A stretch of DNA of 34,841 bases from contig JARBUG010000076.1 of assembly GCA_029239785.1 (NCBI GenBank), positions 1 through 34,841 of the forward strand. Direction: 5' to 3'. The notes below the pieces were generated by a model. It was not told the origin of the DNA, ran no database searches, and was given only the letters and a program-made list of their open reading frames with translations. Made by a program: the position numbers and the translations under genes. Position 1 is the stretch's first letter. The number at the start of each line of letters is the position of its first letter. Positions 8,277-14,895 of the stretch are shown here, piece by piece. This DNA comes from Symbiobacteriaceae bacterium (GTDB lineage Bacteria > Bacillota > Sulfobacillia > Symbiobacteriales > Symbiobacteriaceae).

Positions 8277-9287
8277 TCAGTTTTGAAAGGTAAGGATGAC
8301 GGTGGTGCCCTGGCCCGGGACGGAGTGAATGGTGATGGTGTGGCCGAGCCGGTCTGTCACCTGTTTGACCAGATAGAGGCCGATGCCGGTGGCCTGCGCA
8401 AAGCGGCGGCCGTTTTCGCCGGTGAAGAAGGCGTCGAAGACCCGGGGCAGGTCGTGGGCGGGAATGCCTGGCCCCTGGTCGGCGATGGTGAGGCTGTTCT
8501 GCGTGATGGTGAAGCGGAGCCGCTGGTGGGGGGTTGGCGTCTGTGCGCTGTACTTGAGGGCGTTGGCGGTGATCTGGTCGACCACGAAGGCGAGCCACTT
8601 GGCATCAGAGCGGACGACGGCCTCGCCGGTCACTTCCGGGAAGATACCGGTGCGGATGAACTGCTTCTTTTTCTGGTTGATCACCTTGCGGACGAGGGCG
8701 CCCAGGTCGACGGGTTCGATCAGGTAGTCGAGGGCGAAGTCCTGGAGGCGGGCCATGTTCAGCACCAGTTCCAGGCCTTCGGCCAGCTTGGCGGCCTCTT
8801 CGTCGACGCTCTCCAAGGCCGGGCCGCCGGCTTCCTGGGCGATCAGACTGATGGCGGAGATGGGCGTTTTCATTTGATGGACCCAAAGGTGGATAAAGTC
8901 GAGCTGGCGCTGGTGGGCTTCCTGGTAGCGGGTGCGCTCCATGACGGCCAGCTGGTAGAGCCGGGCGAGCTGCTCTCTTTGCGATTGTTGTTCCGCGGTG
9001 CCCGGAGCCGCGATGGCGGCAAAGGCTTCGAGGTCGTCGGTGGCCTGGAGGGCCGCTGTGGCGCGGGCAAAGGGCCACCATTTGATGAAGGCGGCTGTTA
9101 GATAGCTGAGCAGGACTGCCGTGGCAAGCAGCATGGCGTAGGCGGCGATGGCCCAGGAGAAAGCGCCGGCGTAGGTGAGCAGAAGGCCGCCGAGCAGGGT
9201 GAGGAGCAGGGTGCCGGCGTACCAGGCTAAAACCAGGCCGAGGCGGTCCCGCAGGTAGCGGGCGATGAGGGCGCCGGGGCCGGTCAT
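8277..9287 (-). CDS. Sensor histidine kinase, BceS type
   Basis: A membrane kinase of 336 residues with two transmembrane helices (about 18-40 and 45-68) separated by only a few residues. It thus has no extracellular sensor domain. This is the intramembrane-sensing layout of BceS-like kinases, which detect flux through the partner transporter. The H-box is FIHLWVHQMKTPIS with phospho-acceptor His137; the N-box is DQITANALKYS; the G-boxes are DQGPGIP and GIGLYLVKQV. The ATG at 9287 overlaps the stop of the response regulator gene by four bases (ATGA), so the pair is translationally coupled. A longer frame to 9365 lies inside the regulator gene and is not used. Confidence 0.93.
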   Translation of the reverse strand: MTGPGALIARYLRDRLGLVLAWYAGTLLLTLLGGLLLTYAGAFSWAIAAYAMLLATAVLLSYLTAAFIKWWPFARATAALQATDDLEAFAAIAAPGTAEQQSQREQLARLYQLAVMERTRYQEAHQRQLDFIHLWVHQMKTPISAISLIAQEAGGPALESVDEEAAKLAEGLELVLNMARLQDFALDYLIEPVDLGALVRKVINQKKKQFIRTGIFPEVTGEAVVRSDAKWLAFVVDQITANALKYSAQTPTPHQRLRFTITQNSLTIADQGPGIPAHDLPRVFDAFFTGENGRRFAQATGIGLYLVKQVTDRLGHTITIHSVPGQGTTVILTFQN

Positions 9288-10012
9288 GGCGCCGCCTCCA
9301 GGCGCTCGGGCGCCAGGCGGTAGCCCAGGCCGCGGCGGGTCTCGACCGCTTCCTTCAGCCCCCACAGGTCCAGCTTGTTCTTGAGGCGAGTCACGTTGAC
9401 GGTCAGGGTGTTGTCGTCGACGAAGCTGCTGTCGTCCCAGAGGGCTTCCAGGCAGAGTTCCCGGCTGACGACCTGCCCGGCCCGCTCCATGAGCAGGTGC
9501 AGGAGTTTCAGCTCGTTCCGGGTCAGGGGCTGGGCGGGCGGAGGGGCCGGGGCCAGGGCCGGCGCCAGGCGCATTTCGGCCGCGGCCAGGTCAAGGGTGA
9601 GGATACCGACCTGGAGGGTGGCGGTCTGTTTCGCACCGGGCGCGTACTCGCCGTATGCACGGCGGAGCAGGGCCTTTACCTTGGCCAGCAGGACTTCCAG
9701 GGCGAACGGCTTGGTGATGTAGTCATCCCCGCCGGACTCCATGCCGCGCACCTGGTCCATGTCGCCGGCCCGGGCCGAGAGGAAGAGAATCGGAACCGCC
9801 GAGCGGCGCCGAATGGCCTGGCAGAGGTGAAAGCCGTCCTGGAACGGCAGGTTGACATCGAGGATGACGAGGTGCGGGCTGGCCTCTGCGATCTCCTGCT
9901 GGACCGCCAGGAAGTCGCGGGCGACGGTGCATTTGTAGCCGTACCGGGTCAGGTAGGCCTGCACCGCCCCGGCGATTTTTTCGTCGTCTTCGGTGATGAA
10001 GATGTGGTACAT
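9284..10012 (-). CDS. OmpR-family response regulator, BceR type
   Basis: A 242-residue DNA-binding response regulator. The receiver domain (1-115) has the acidic pair in ITEDDE (Asp9, Asp10), phospho-acceptor Asp52 in LDVNLP, and Lys101 in ITKPF. A proline/alanine-rich linker (about 145-158) leads to a winged-helix domain (160-235) with LTRNELKLLHLLM and VNVTRLKNKLD. The ATG has AAAGGGGGCG seven bases ahead. It is the first gene of the regulator-kinase-ATPase-permease set and, by family analogy, activates the transporter genes, and possibly the terminal cysteine-synthase-like gene, when the transporter meets its peptide. I could not identify a binding site in the upstream region. Confidence 0.95.
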   Translation of the reverse strand: MYHIFITEDDEKIAGAVQAYLTRYGYKCTVARDFLAVQQEIAEASPHLVILDVNLPFQDGFHLCQAIRRRSAVPILFLSARAGDMDQVRGMESGGDDYITKPFALEVLLAKVKALLRRAYGEYAPGAKQTATLQVGILTLDLAAAEMRLAPALAPAPPPAQPLTRNELKLLHLLMERAGQVVSRELCLEALWDDSSFVDDNTLTVNVTRLKNKLDLWGLKEAVETRRGLGYRLAPERLEAAP

Positions 10013-10322
10013 GGGTCGCCCCCTTTCTTCGCCTACCTGCTTCGCCGGGCAGTTGCGAAAATCTTGCGTGCCTCCGTCCGTTTTTTCTGTCTTGGCGTTC
10101 CGTGGCGTGGAGGCCGGGTCCCATCATCGTGCGCAGGCGTGCGCCCCCCGGCCATCGGCCCAACCATGGTATCGTTATGGTAGACTCAGGGTAGAATGCA
10201 GACGCGCCTGTCCAAGCGCTTCGCTTCTGCATGAAGGTATCGATGAGTTTGGTCAAAGAGATCCTACCTTCGGCGGCCGTCGGCATCAACAACAATCAAT
10301 CACCATAAGGAGGTATAAAAGT
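10013..10322. other. Divergent intergenic region between the response regulator and DUF4256 genes
   Basis: These 310 bases separate divergent genes and should hold both promoters. A TAGAAT at 10192-10197 could be a -10 box toward the DUF4256 gene, but no good -35 box sits 17 bases upstream. Short inverted motifs (ACCATGGT near 10163, GGTATCG repeated near 10168 and 10235) could be regulator sites. No gene is supported here and no promoter is asserted. Confidence 0.5.
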
Positions 10323-10889
10323 ATGAGCGACATGAAGAAGGAGTTGTCACCAGAACAACTTGAGGTACTACTCACCGTATTGAAAGCCCGTTTCGAGACG
10401 AACATGAACCGCCATAAAGGTCTTGAGTGGGCTAGTGTACAAGCAAAGCTGGAAGGTAATCCTGAAAAACTGTGGTCACTCAATGAAATGGAAAGAACCG
10501 GCGGCGAACCGGATGTTGTTGCTCATGATGGGACGACGGGTGAGTACGTTTTTTATGACTGTTCGGCGGAGAGCCCTAACGGCCGCAGAAGTCTTTGTTA
10601 CGACCGTGAAGCCCTGGAATCAAGGAAAGAGCATCAACCAGAAAATACTGCAATGGATATGGCAGCAGCCATGGGCATCGAGCTTTTGACAGAAGAGCAG
10701 TATCGGCAGCTGCAGAAACTTGGAAAGTTCGATACGAAGACGTCGAGCTGGGTGATAACCCCTTCTGATATTCGAAAACTCGGAGGCGCCCTCTTTTGTG
10801 ACCGCCGTTACAACACAGTCTTCGTCTATCACAACGGTGCGGCCTCTTACTATGCCGCCAGGGGTTTCCGTGGCTCGCTCAGGGTCTAA
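10323..10889 (+). CDS. DUF4256 family protein of unknown function
   Basis: A 188-residue soluble protein starting MSDMKKELSPEQLEVLLTVL. Length and recognisable segments (KGLEWASVQAKLEGNPEKLWSL, NEMERTGGEPDVV, GEYVFYDCSAESP, RRSLCYDREALESR, MGIELLTEEQYRQLQ, TSSWVITPSDIRKLGGALF) match the DUF4256 family, for which I know no function. There is no signal peptide or membrane helix. AGGAGG lies nine bases ahead of the ATG, and longer in-frame extensions lack a ribosome site. Base composition is unusual: I counted 27 G/C in the first 60 bases, well below the GC-rich neighbours, and codons are AT-richer throughout, suggesting acquisition from a lower-GC relative. A bidirectional terminator lies between it and convergent glpD. 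Confidence 0.88.
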   Translation: MSDMKKELSPEQLEVLLTVLKARFETNMNRHKGLEWASVQAKLEGNPEKLWSLNEMERTGGEPDVVAHDGTTGEYVFYDCSAESPNGRRSLCYDREALESRKEHQPENTAMDMAAAMGIELLTEEQYRQLQKLGKFDTKTSSWVITPSDIRKLGGALFCDRRYNTVFVYHNGAASYYAARGFRGSLRV

Positions 10890-10921
10890 GTTCTGGACAC
10901 AGGCAGATCTCCGCACGGCAA

Positions 10922-10962
10922 AAACGGCTGCATGGTCCATCCACTGGACCACGCAGCCGTTT
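10922..10962. terminator. Bidirectional terminator between the DUF4256 gene and glpD
   Basis: The stem AAACGGCTGC-A-TGGTCC pairs with GGACCA-C-GCAGCCGTTT around a seven-base loop, with one A-C mismatch. The A-rich left side (CAAAAACGG) and T-rich right side (CCGTTTCTTTG) allow function in both directions, as expected between convergent genes. Confidence 0.8.
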
Positions 10963-10990
10963 CTTTGCGCCGTGGCAGCCCGCTCCCACG

Positions 10991-12601
10991 CTAGGCACGC
11001 CACGCTTTCATCAAGCCTACCTCCGCCCGATAGGCCTGAACCTGATCCGCTCGCTCGGCATCAGACCACCCCAACAGATCACCCATCGCCATCGCCACCG
11101 CATCCGCAGCCTCCAGCCCGTTATCCCGGCTGAACAGCATCTGCGCAGTCCGCCGATGCAGCACATCTGCCAGGCAGGTCGCAAACTCCTGCTCCACTGC
11201 GTAGGCCGCCTCAGCGGCCAGCATCCGCACCCGGCCCTCGGGCAGGTCGGCCCGGGCGTAGCCGAGCACATCCGCCGTCTGCGCGCCGTGCCGGGACCAA
11301 AGCTCCAGCACGTGCTCTGCGCTCAGGCCAAAGTCCCGCCCCATGGCCGCCGCTTCAGGCGCCGAGGGCGCCGGCACAGCCCCGGCAAGCTCCAGCGCCA
11401 CATCTCCCTGGGCCAGGGCCGGCAGCATGCGCTGGGCGATCGCCTTGGCCATGGCCTGGAAGGCGGTCAGCTTGCCACCCGCCACCGAGACCACGCCGGA
11501 GCCGGAGGTATAGATCTTGTAGTCCCGGGAGACCTGCGACGGGCCGGCGGTCTCGGAGGTGGCGGCCAGGGGGCGCAGGCCGGCCCAGGTGGAGACGACG
11601 TCGGCCTCGGTCAGGCGGACCGTCGGGAAGATGCGGTTGGCCGCATCCAGGATGTACGCGACGTCTGCCCGGTCGCACAGGACGGTCGCGGGGTCGCCCT
11701 TGTAGTCGGTGTCGGTGGTGCCCAGGTAGGTGAAGCCGTCACGGGGCACGGCGAACATCATCCGCCTGTCGGCGCCGTGAATGACGACCGGGCGCTTGAT
11801 GGGCAGGCGCTCGTGCGGCACGGTCAGGTGAGAGCCCTTGGTCGGCCGGAGAATCGGGCGGGCGCCGGGCTCATCAAGGGTGCGGATGCGATCGACCCAG
11901 GGGCCGGTGGCGTTCAGGATCGCCCCGGCCCGGAAGGTGTGAACCTGGCCGGTCAGGCGATCGATGGCCTCGACGCCCACGGCCTTGCGCGGCCCCTCCC
12001 CCTCATTTTCATAGATGAAGCGGGTCACTTCGGCGTAGTTGACCAGCGTGGCGCCCCGGCGTGCCGCCGCCTTGGCGACCTCGACGGTCAGGCGGGCATC
12101 GTCGGTCAGGCAGTCGGCGTAGAGCGCGCCGCCCGTCAGGCCATCATCACGGATGAGTGGCTCCTGCGTGAGCAGGTCACGCCCCCGGTAGACCTTGTGC
12201 CTGAGCAGGTTGCGCTTGCCGGCGAAGAGGTCGTAGAGAATCAGGCCGCAGCGGAGCAGGAAGAGCGGGTCCGGGTCGCCCTGGTGGACCGGGTAGACGA
12301 ACTGCACGGGGTGGACCAGGTGCGGGGCGGCGTCGATCAGGTTCTGCCGCTCATGGACGCCTTCGCGCACCAGCCGGAAGTCGGCGTTCTTGAGGTAGCG
12401 GATGCCGCCGTGGATCAGTTTGGTCGAGCGGCTGCTGGTGCCGAAGGCGAAGTCGGTCCGCTCCAGCAGCAGGACGCGGGCGCCCCGTGCGGCCGCCTCG
12501 TAGGCAACACCGCACCCCGTGATGCCGCCGCCGATGATCAGTAGATCGTACTGGGTCTGATTCGACATTTGTTGCTGCATGGTCGCCCGACTCTTCCCCA
12601 T
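10991..12601 (-). CDS. glpD: Glycerol-3-phosphate dehydrogenase, FAD-dependent
   Basis: Oxidises glycerol 3-phosphate to dihydroxyacetone phosphate at the membrane and passes electrons to quinone. The 536-residue product has the FAD motif LLIIGGGITGCG near residue 22, then SRSTKLIHGGIRYL, GGALYADCLTDDARL, NATGPWVD, RPTKGSHLTVPH and the C-terminal GSGVVSVAGGKLTAF, all typical of GlpD/GlpA. The helical C-terminal domain is present. ATG at 12601 is chosen because AAGGGTGG lies ten bases ahead; in-frame ATGs at 12580 and 12568 are alternatives. No glpF or glpK lies nearby, so it appears to be a single gene. A hairpin at 12666-12717 lies upstream. Confidence 0.93.
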   Translation of the reverse strand: MGKSRATMQQQMSNQTQYDLLIIGGGITGCGVAYEAAARGARVLLLERTDFAFGTSSRSTKLIHGGIRYLKNADFRLVREGVHERQNLIDAAPHLVHPVQFVYPVHQGDPDPLFLLRCGLILYDLFAGKRNLLRHKVYRGRDLLTQEPLIRDDGLTGGALYADCLTDDARLTVEVAKAAARRGATLVNYAEVTRFIYENEGEGPRKAVGVEAIDRLTGQVHTFRAGAILNATGPWVDRIRTLDEPGARPILRPTKGSHLTVPHERLPIKRPVVIHGADRRMMFAVPRDGFTYLGTTDTDYKGDPATVLCDRADVAYILDAANRIFPTVRLTEADVVSTWAGLRPLAATSETAGPSQVSRDYKIYTSGSGVVSVAGGKLTAFQAMAKAIAQRMLPALAQGDVALELAGAVPAPSAPEAAAMGRDFGLSAEHVLELWSRHGAQTADVLGYARADLPEGRVRMLAAEAAYAVEQEFATCLADVLHRRTAQMLFSRDNGLEAADAVAMAMGDLLGWSDAERADQVQAYRAEVGLMKAWRA

Positions 12602-12665
12602 TTGGCATGTTCCACCCTTCTTATGTGGCGTTCTCCCGGCCCCTGGCGCCACCGGAAATGGACAA

Positions 12666-12717
12666 AGTCCCGCCCGACCGTGCCACTGCAGATGCAATAG
12701 CATGGTTGGGCGGGACT
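12666..12717. promoter_or_regulatory. Long hairpin upstream of glpD
   Basis: Arms 12666-12683 and 12700-12717 form an 18-position stem: 10 perfect outer pairs and two G-T positions further in, with a 16-base loop. It lies between the candidate promoter and the glpD ribosome site. In Bacillus the glpD leader carries a terminator controlled by the GlpP antiterminator, so a leader role is possible. However, the inner pairs fit plus-strand RNA better than minus, and the T-run after it is weak. Confidence 0.4.
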
Positions 12718-12755
12718 CTCCGCGTGCTCCGTCCCGATCACTCGATTCATGGATT

Positions 12756-12784
12756 ACCTTAACACGTATGTTTCCGTTGTGCAA
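12756..12784 (-). promoter_or_regulatory. Candidate sigma-A promoter for glpD
   Basis: On the minus strand TTGCAC (12784-12779), a 17-base spacer and TAAGGT (12761-12756) lie about 155 bases before the glpD start, upstream of the leader hairpin. The -10 box matches consensus at only about half its positions. Confidence 0.35.
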
Positions 12785-12900
12785 CAGTGGGGCGCGCTTT
12801 CCAGCGATTTGCTACCCGCTGGAGCATGCACCCCCAGAGGGCGGCAGACGGCCCCGGGCGCCGTGCCTGGCCGGCGGCGATTTGCAGCGCCACCGCTAGT

Positions 12901-13306
12901 TTACTGACCTTCACCGCTGGCAACCTCCCGGAAGCCCGAGTATGGGTCGGCAAGCAGGTCGACCAGCCACTGGGTGGAGCGGATGACGTACTGGGCGGCT
13001 TGGAGCTGTTCTTCGAGCACCTGCCACTCACTGTGGGCTTCGCGGAGCCGGTCGAGGACCGTGCGGAAATGGACCGAGTGCTCAGGAAGATGGGTGAGTT
13101 GGCGGGACAGATCCTTGACCCGGTCGGCGTAGCAGGCCCGGCGTCTGGGCCGCCGGGTACGCAACCTGTCCCACCTGTGCGGCCGGGGGCGCCTGCGTGC
13201 CATAGGCCCCGTGAATGGGCGTCACACCCGCCAACTGCTCCCGATCGAAATCCAGCGCCCGTTTCGTTCTTTCGGCCAGCGACTCGTGGTCCGGTGCAGC
13301 AGCCAT
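12901..13306 (-). pseudogene. Hypothetical protein gene with one frameshift
   Basis: Two overlapping minus-strand frames read as one gene. Reading starts MAAAPDHESLAERTKRALDF at 13306 (AAGGAG ten bases ahead) and runs as plausible coding to about AAQTPG near 13140. The sequence then has to move to the +1 frame, where YADRVKDLSRQLTHLPEHSV continues through REAHSEWQVLEEQLQ and STQWLVDLLADPYSG to the TAA at 12901. The joined product would be about 134 residues: a flexible Ala/Pro-rich first half and a helical second half. I do not recognise the family. An in-frame ATG at 13360 gives a longer N-terminus but a poor ribosome site. Possible explanations are a sequencing indel, a pseudogene, or two overlapping genes, the second starting at 13203. 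Confidence 0.55.
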
Positions 13307-13390
13307 TTTGTCCACGCTCCTTGCCTTCCCGGGCGGACCCGGAGTATCTTGCCTACTCATTATATGTTTTCCCTGATGGCAAAACAAGGA

Positions 13391-13632
13391 TTATTCGGAA
13401 AGGATCTCCAACAGATAAGCCGTACGCCGCAGCTCCCGCTCGGCCGTGTGCAGCTGCTCCCGGCAGACCGCCAGCCGGGCGCTGGCCTCGCCGGCTTCAC
13501 GCAAATACTGCTGACCTTGGCTTCCTGCAACTGCGCCAGAATCCCCGCAACCAGGGTGCGAAGCTGGCGCACCTCGGCCAGGGCCCGCAGCCGCAGTTCG
13601 ACATCTCGGAGAATCATGGTTCCATCCTGCAT
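13391..13632 (-). pseudogene. Short coiled-coil-like hypothetical gene with one frameshift
   Basis: From ATG 13632 (GGAGGGGGG eight bases ahead) the frame reads MQDGTMILRDVELRLRAL and VRQLRTLVAGILAQLQEAK. Near 13515 this frame stops looking coding, while the -1 frame continues QQYLREAGEASARLAVCRE, QLHTAERELRRTAYLLE and ends ILSE at TAA 13391. The joined protein would be about 80 residues, almost wholly helical with heptad-like leucines. The family is not recognised. The next gene, also frameshifted, starts 84 bases downstream. A one-base deletion in the sequence would explain it, as would true decay or programmed -1 frameshifting. Confidence 0.55.
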
Positions 13633-13791
13633 ACCCCTGGCCCCCCTCCGCACACTCCTATCCTTACTACGTAAAACCGTTTCGATTTGTTCGTTTCAAT
13701 CCGATATGATTTACGTCGGTGGTGGACGCCGGCAGTTGGGGCCGACCGGCCCCAACCGCCGATGTTGCCGCCGCTCCCATATTACCGCGGG

Positions 13792-13826
13792 CGCAGCGAG
13801 AGGACCATCGAGGTCCCCACGCTGCG
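13792..13826. terminator. Hairpin with ATCGA loop
   Basis: Outer arms CGCAGCG/CGCTGCG and inner arms GGACC/GGTCC, separated by a three-base internal loop on each side, enclose the loop ATCGA. It lies about 40 bases beyond the cotE-side terminator (13865-13899) and shares its CGCAGCG...CGCTGCG outer arms and loop type, suggesting a duplicated terminator. No strong T-run follows on either strand. Confidence 0.5.
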
Positions 13827-13846
13827 TATGCCTGCCGGGCCGTTGG

Positions 13847-14058
13847 ATAGGGGGCAAATGTATACGCAGCGGGCGGGCCTCGATGGCCCGCCCGCTGCGC
13901 CTCGTTAAGCTATCGGTGGTGTCGCTACCCAGGCGGGCGGGTCCGGTCAGGGGTTGAGGAGCCTCGCAGCGGTAGTTCACCATCTTTGCGGCCGCAAAGA
14001 TGATACCGATGTGTAAGTCGTTGCGCCGCGACGACGCCCCTGGCCGGACCCGCCCGCC
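13847..14058 (-). repeat. Two-hairpin intergenic element, copy 2 (3' of the cotE-like gene)
   Basis: This is homologous to the element at 4440-4587. It has a perfect 15-bp stem (13932-13946 with 14044-14058), the apical sequences TTGAGGAGC and GACGACGCCCC, a linker containing GGTGGTG, a terminator hairpin at 13865-13899, and the identical end motif ATAGGGGGCAAA (13847-13858). It differs by about 66 extra bases inserted in the apical loop (about 13964-14029), which contain a perfect 22-base palindrome at 13981-14002. It sits 56 bases after the cotE-like stop, in the same orientation relative to its upstream gene as copy 1. Confidence 0.7.
13865..13899 (-). terminator. Terminator-like hairpin after the cotE-like gene
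   Basis: A perfect 15-bp stem (13865-13879 with 13885-13899) has the minus-strand loop ATCGA. On the minus strand it is followed by TATACATTTG, a weak T-rich tail. It forms the end of the second two-hairpin element and of the spore-coat operon. Confidence 0.65.
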
Positions 14059-14114
14059 GCACAAGACGACGCCCCAAACTGCACACATGGGTAAATCCGT
14101 AGCGGTCCCGAGAG

Positions 14115-14813
14115 TTACTCGCCCGAGCCGCTGCCCGATCCGCTGTAGGAACTGGAACTGGAACCAGACCCTGAGCCCGAACCGGAGCCCGTGGCTGAGC
14201 GCACCAGCATGCCCGACCCGGTCCCGGGCCGCACCCCCGCCCACGAAGCAGACCCGCTGCCCGACGCAGAGCTGGAGCTGGAGCTCGACGAGCTGGAACT
14301 TGAGGAGCTGGAACTGGAGCTCGAAGATGAGCTGCTGCTCGACATGTCATCGAGGTCGCCCAGAATCTCCAGGCTCTCCAGGTCGTAGGCTTTGACCCAC
14401 ATGCGAGCCAGGGCGTTCATCTCAACTACCACATCGGCTTCCAGCGAGAGGGTGATCTGCCCGTCGCCCACTTCCACGCCGGTCGCCCGGGCGCTGCCGA
14501 TCAGCCTGACACCCATATCCACATCGCCCAGTACCTGGCCTACGGTCTTGACCTCGATGGACTCGGAGCCACGGCAGGTGCACCGTACTACCTTCGTATT
14601 CTTCTGCGTGCCGCACCACAGGTCGCAATCAACGATCATATCCACCACAGGGCGCCCGTCAACATCCTTGACGCCGACTGCGGAGTCGGTGACCCGCACG
14701 CCGTAGACGCCTGTGATCCCCTCGGCCGGAACCGTATGACTCCAGGACATACGGCGCTCGGCCCGCCCAACGACCGCTTTCGTGACGATCTCTTGGAGCC
14801 GACTAGCCGACAC
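14115..14813 (-). CDS. cotE: CotE-like outer spore coat protein with a poly-serine tail
   Basis: A probable structural protein of the outer spore coat. Residues 1-155 match the CotE pattern: SRLQEIVTKAVVGRAERR at the start, SHTVPAEGITGVYGVRVTD, DVDGRPVVDMIVDCDLWCGT, and a final beta-rich part ending in KAYDLESLEILGDLDD. Bacillus CotE is about 180 residues and is the assembly platform of the outer coat; it ends in an acidic tail. Here an acidic GDLDDM is followed by 25 serines (158-182) and then a Ser/Gly tail with GSGSG repeats to residue 232. The GTG at 14813 has GGAGGAGG seven bases ahead; the open frame farther upstream runs inside the next gene. The neighbours (ATP-grasp coat protein, sugar genes) support a coat function. 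Expression late in sporulation is expected, but I found no clear sigma-E or sigma-K promoter. Confidence 0.85.
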   Translation of the reverse strand: MSASRLQEIVTKAVVGRAERRMSWSHTVPAEGITGVYGVRVTDSAVGVKDVDGRPVVDMIVDCDLWCGTQKNTKVVRCTCRGSESIEVKTVGQVLGDVDMGVRLIGSARATGVEVGDGQITLSLEADVVVEMNALARMWVKAYDLESLEILGDLDDMSSSSSSSSSSSSSSSSSSSSSSSSSASGSGSASWAGVRPGTGSGMLVRSATGSGSGSGSGSSSSSYSGSGSGSGE

Positions 14814-14895
14814 TGAGCTTCCTCCTCCGGGAGTTGCGACGCCGCATATAGCGCCGTTATGAAATCCCCACCACAGCGTATGCAACGCCTGACGG

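Larger units (their letters stand above)
13633..14114. other. Gene-free repeat and hairpin region downstream of the cotE-like gene
   Basis: These 482 bases hold no supported gene. Their right part is the second two-hairpin element (13847-14058) and its terminator. A further hairpin with loop ATCGA lies at 13792-13826. The AT-rich stretch at about 13665-13715 probably carries the promoter of the frameshifted gene at 13632, but no clear boxes were found. Open frames here on both strands are by-products of the GC-rich palindromes. Confidence 0.7.

Noticed and set aside
12602-12784. A 61-residue N-terminal extension of GlpD from a TTG at 12784.
   Set aside because: The extension reads through the promoter and hairpin, has no family similarity, and a ribosome site precedes the ATG at 12601.
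12605-12899. Search for a gene between glpD and the frameshifted gene at 12901.
   Set aside because: Only frames overlapping the neighbouring genes were present, with no start signals or recognisable product; the span holds the glpD leader and promoter.
14191-14388. A plus-strand frame encoding an acidic Glu/Leu repeat protein (ELELDELELEE).
   Set aside because: It is the complement of the poly-Ser region of the cotE-like gene, where TCN/AGY codons read in reverse as Glu/Leu/Asp; no start signals.
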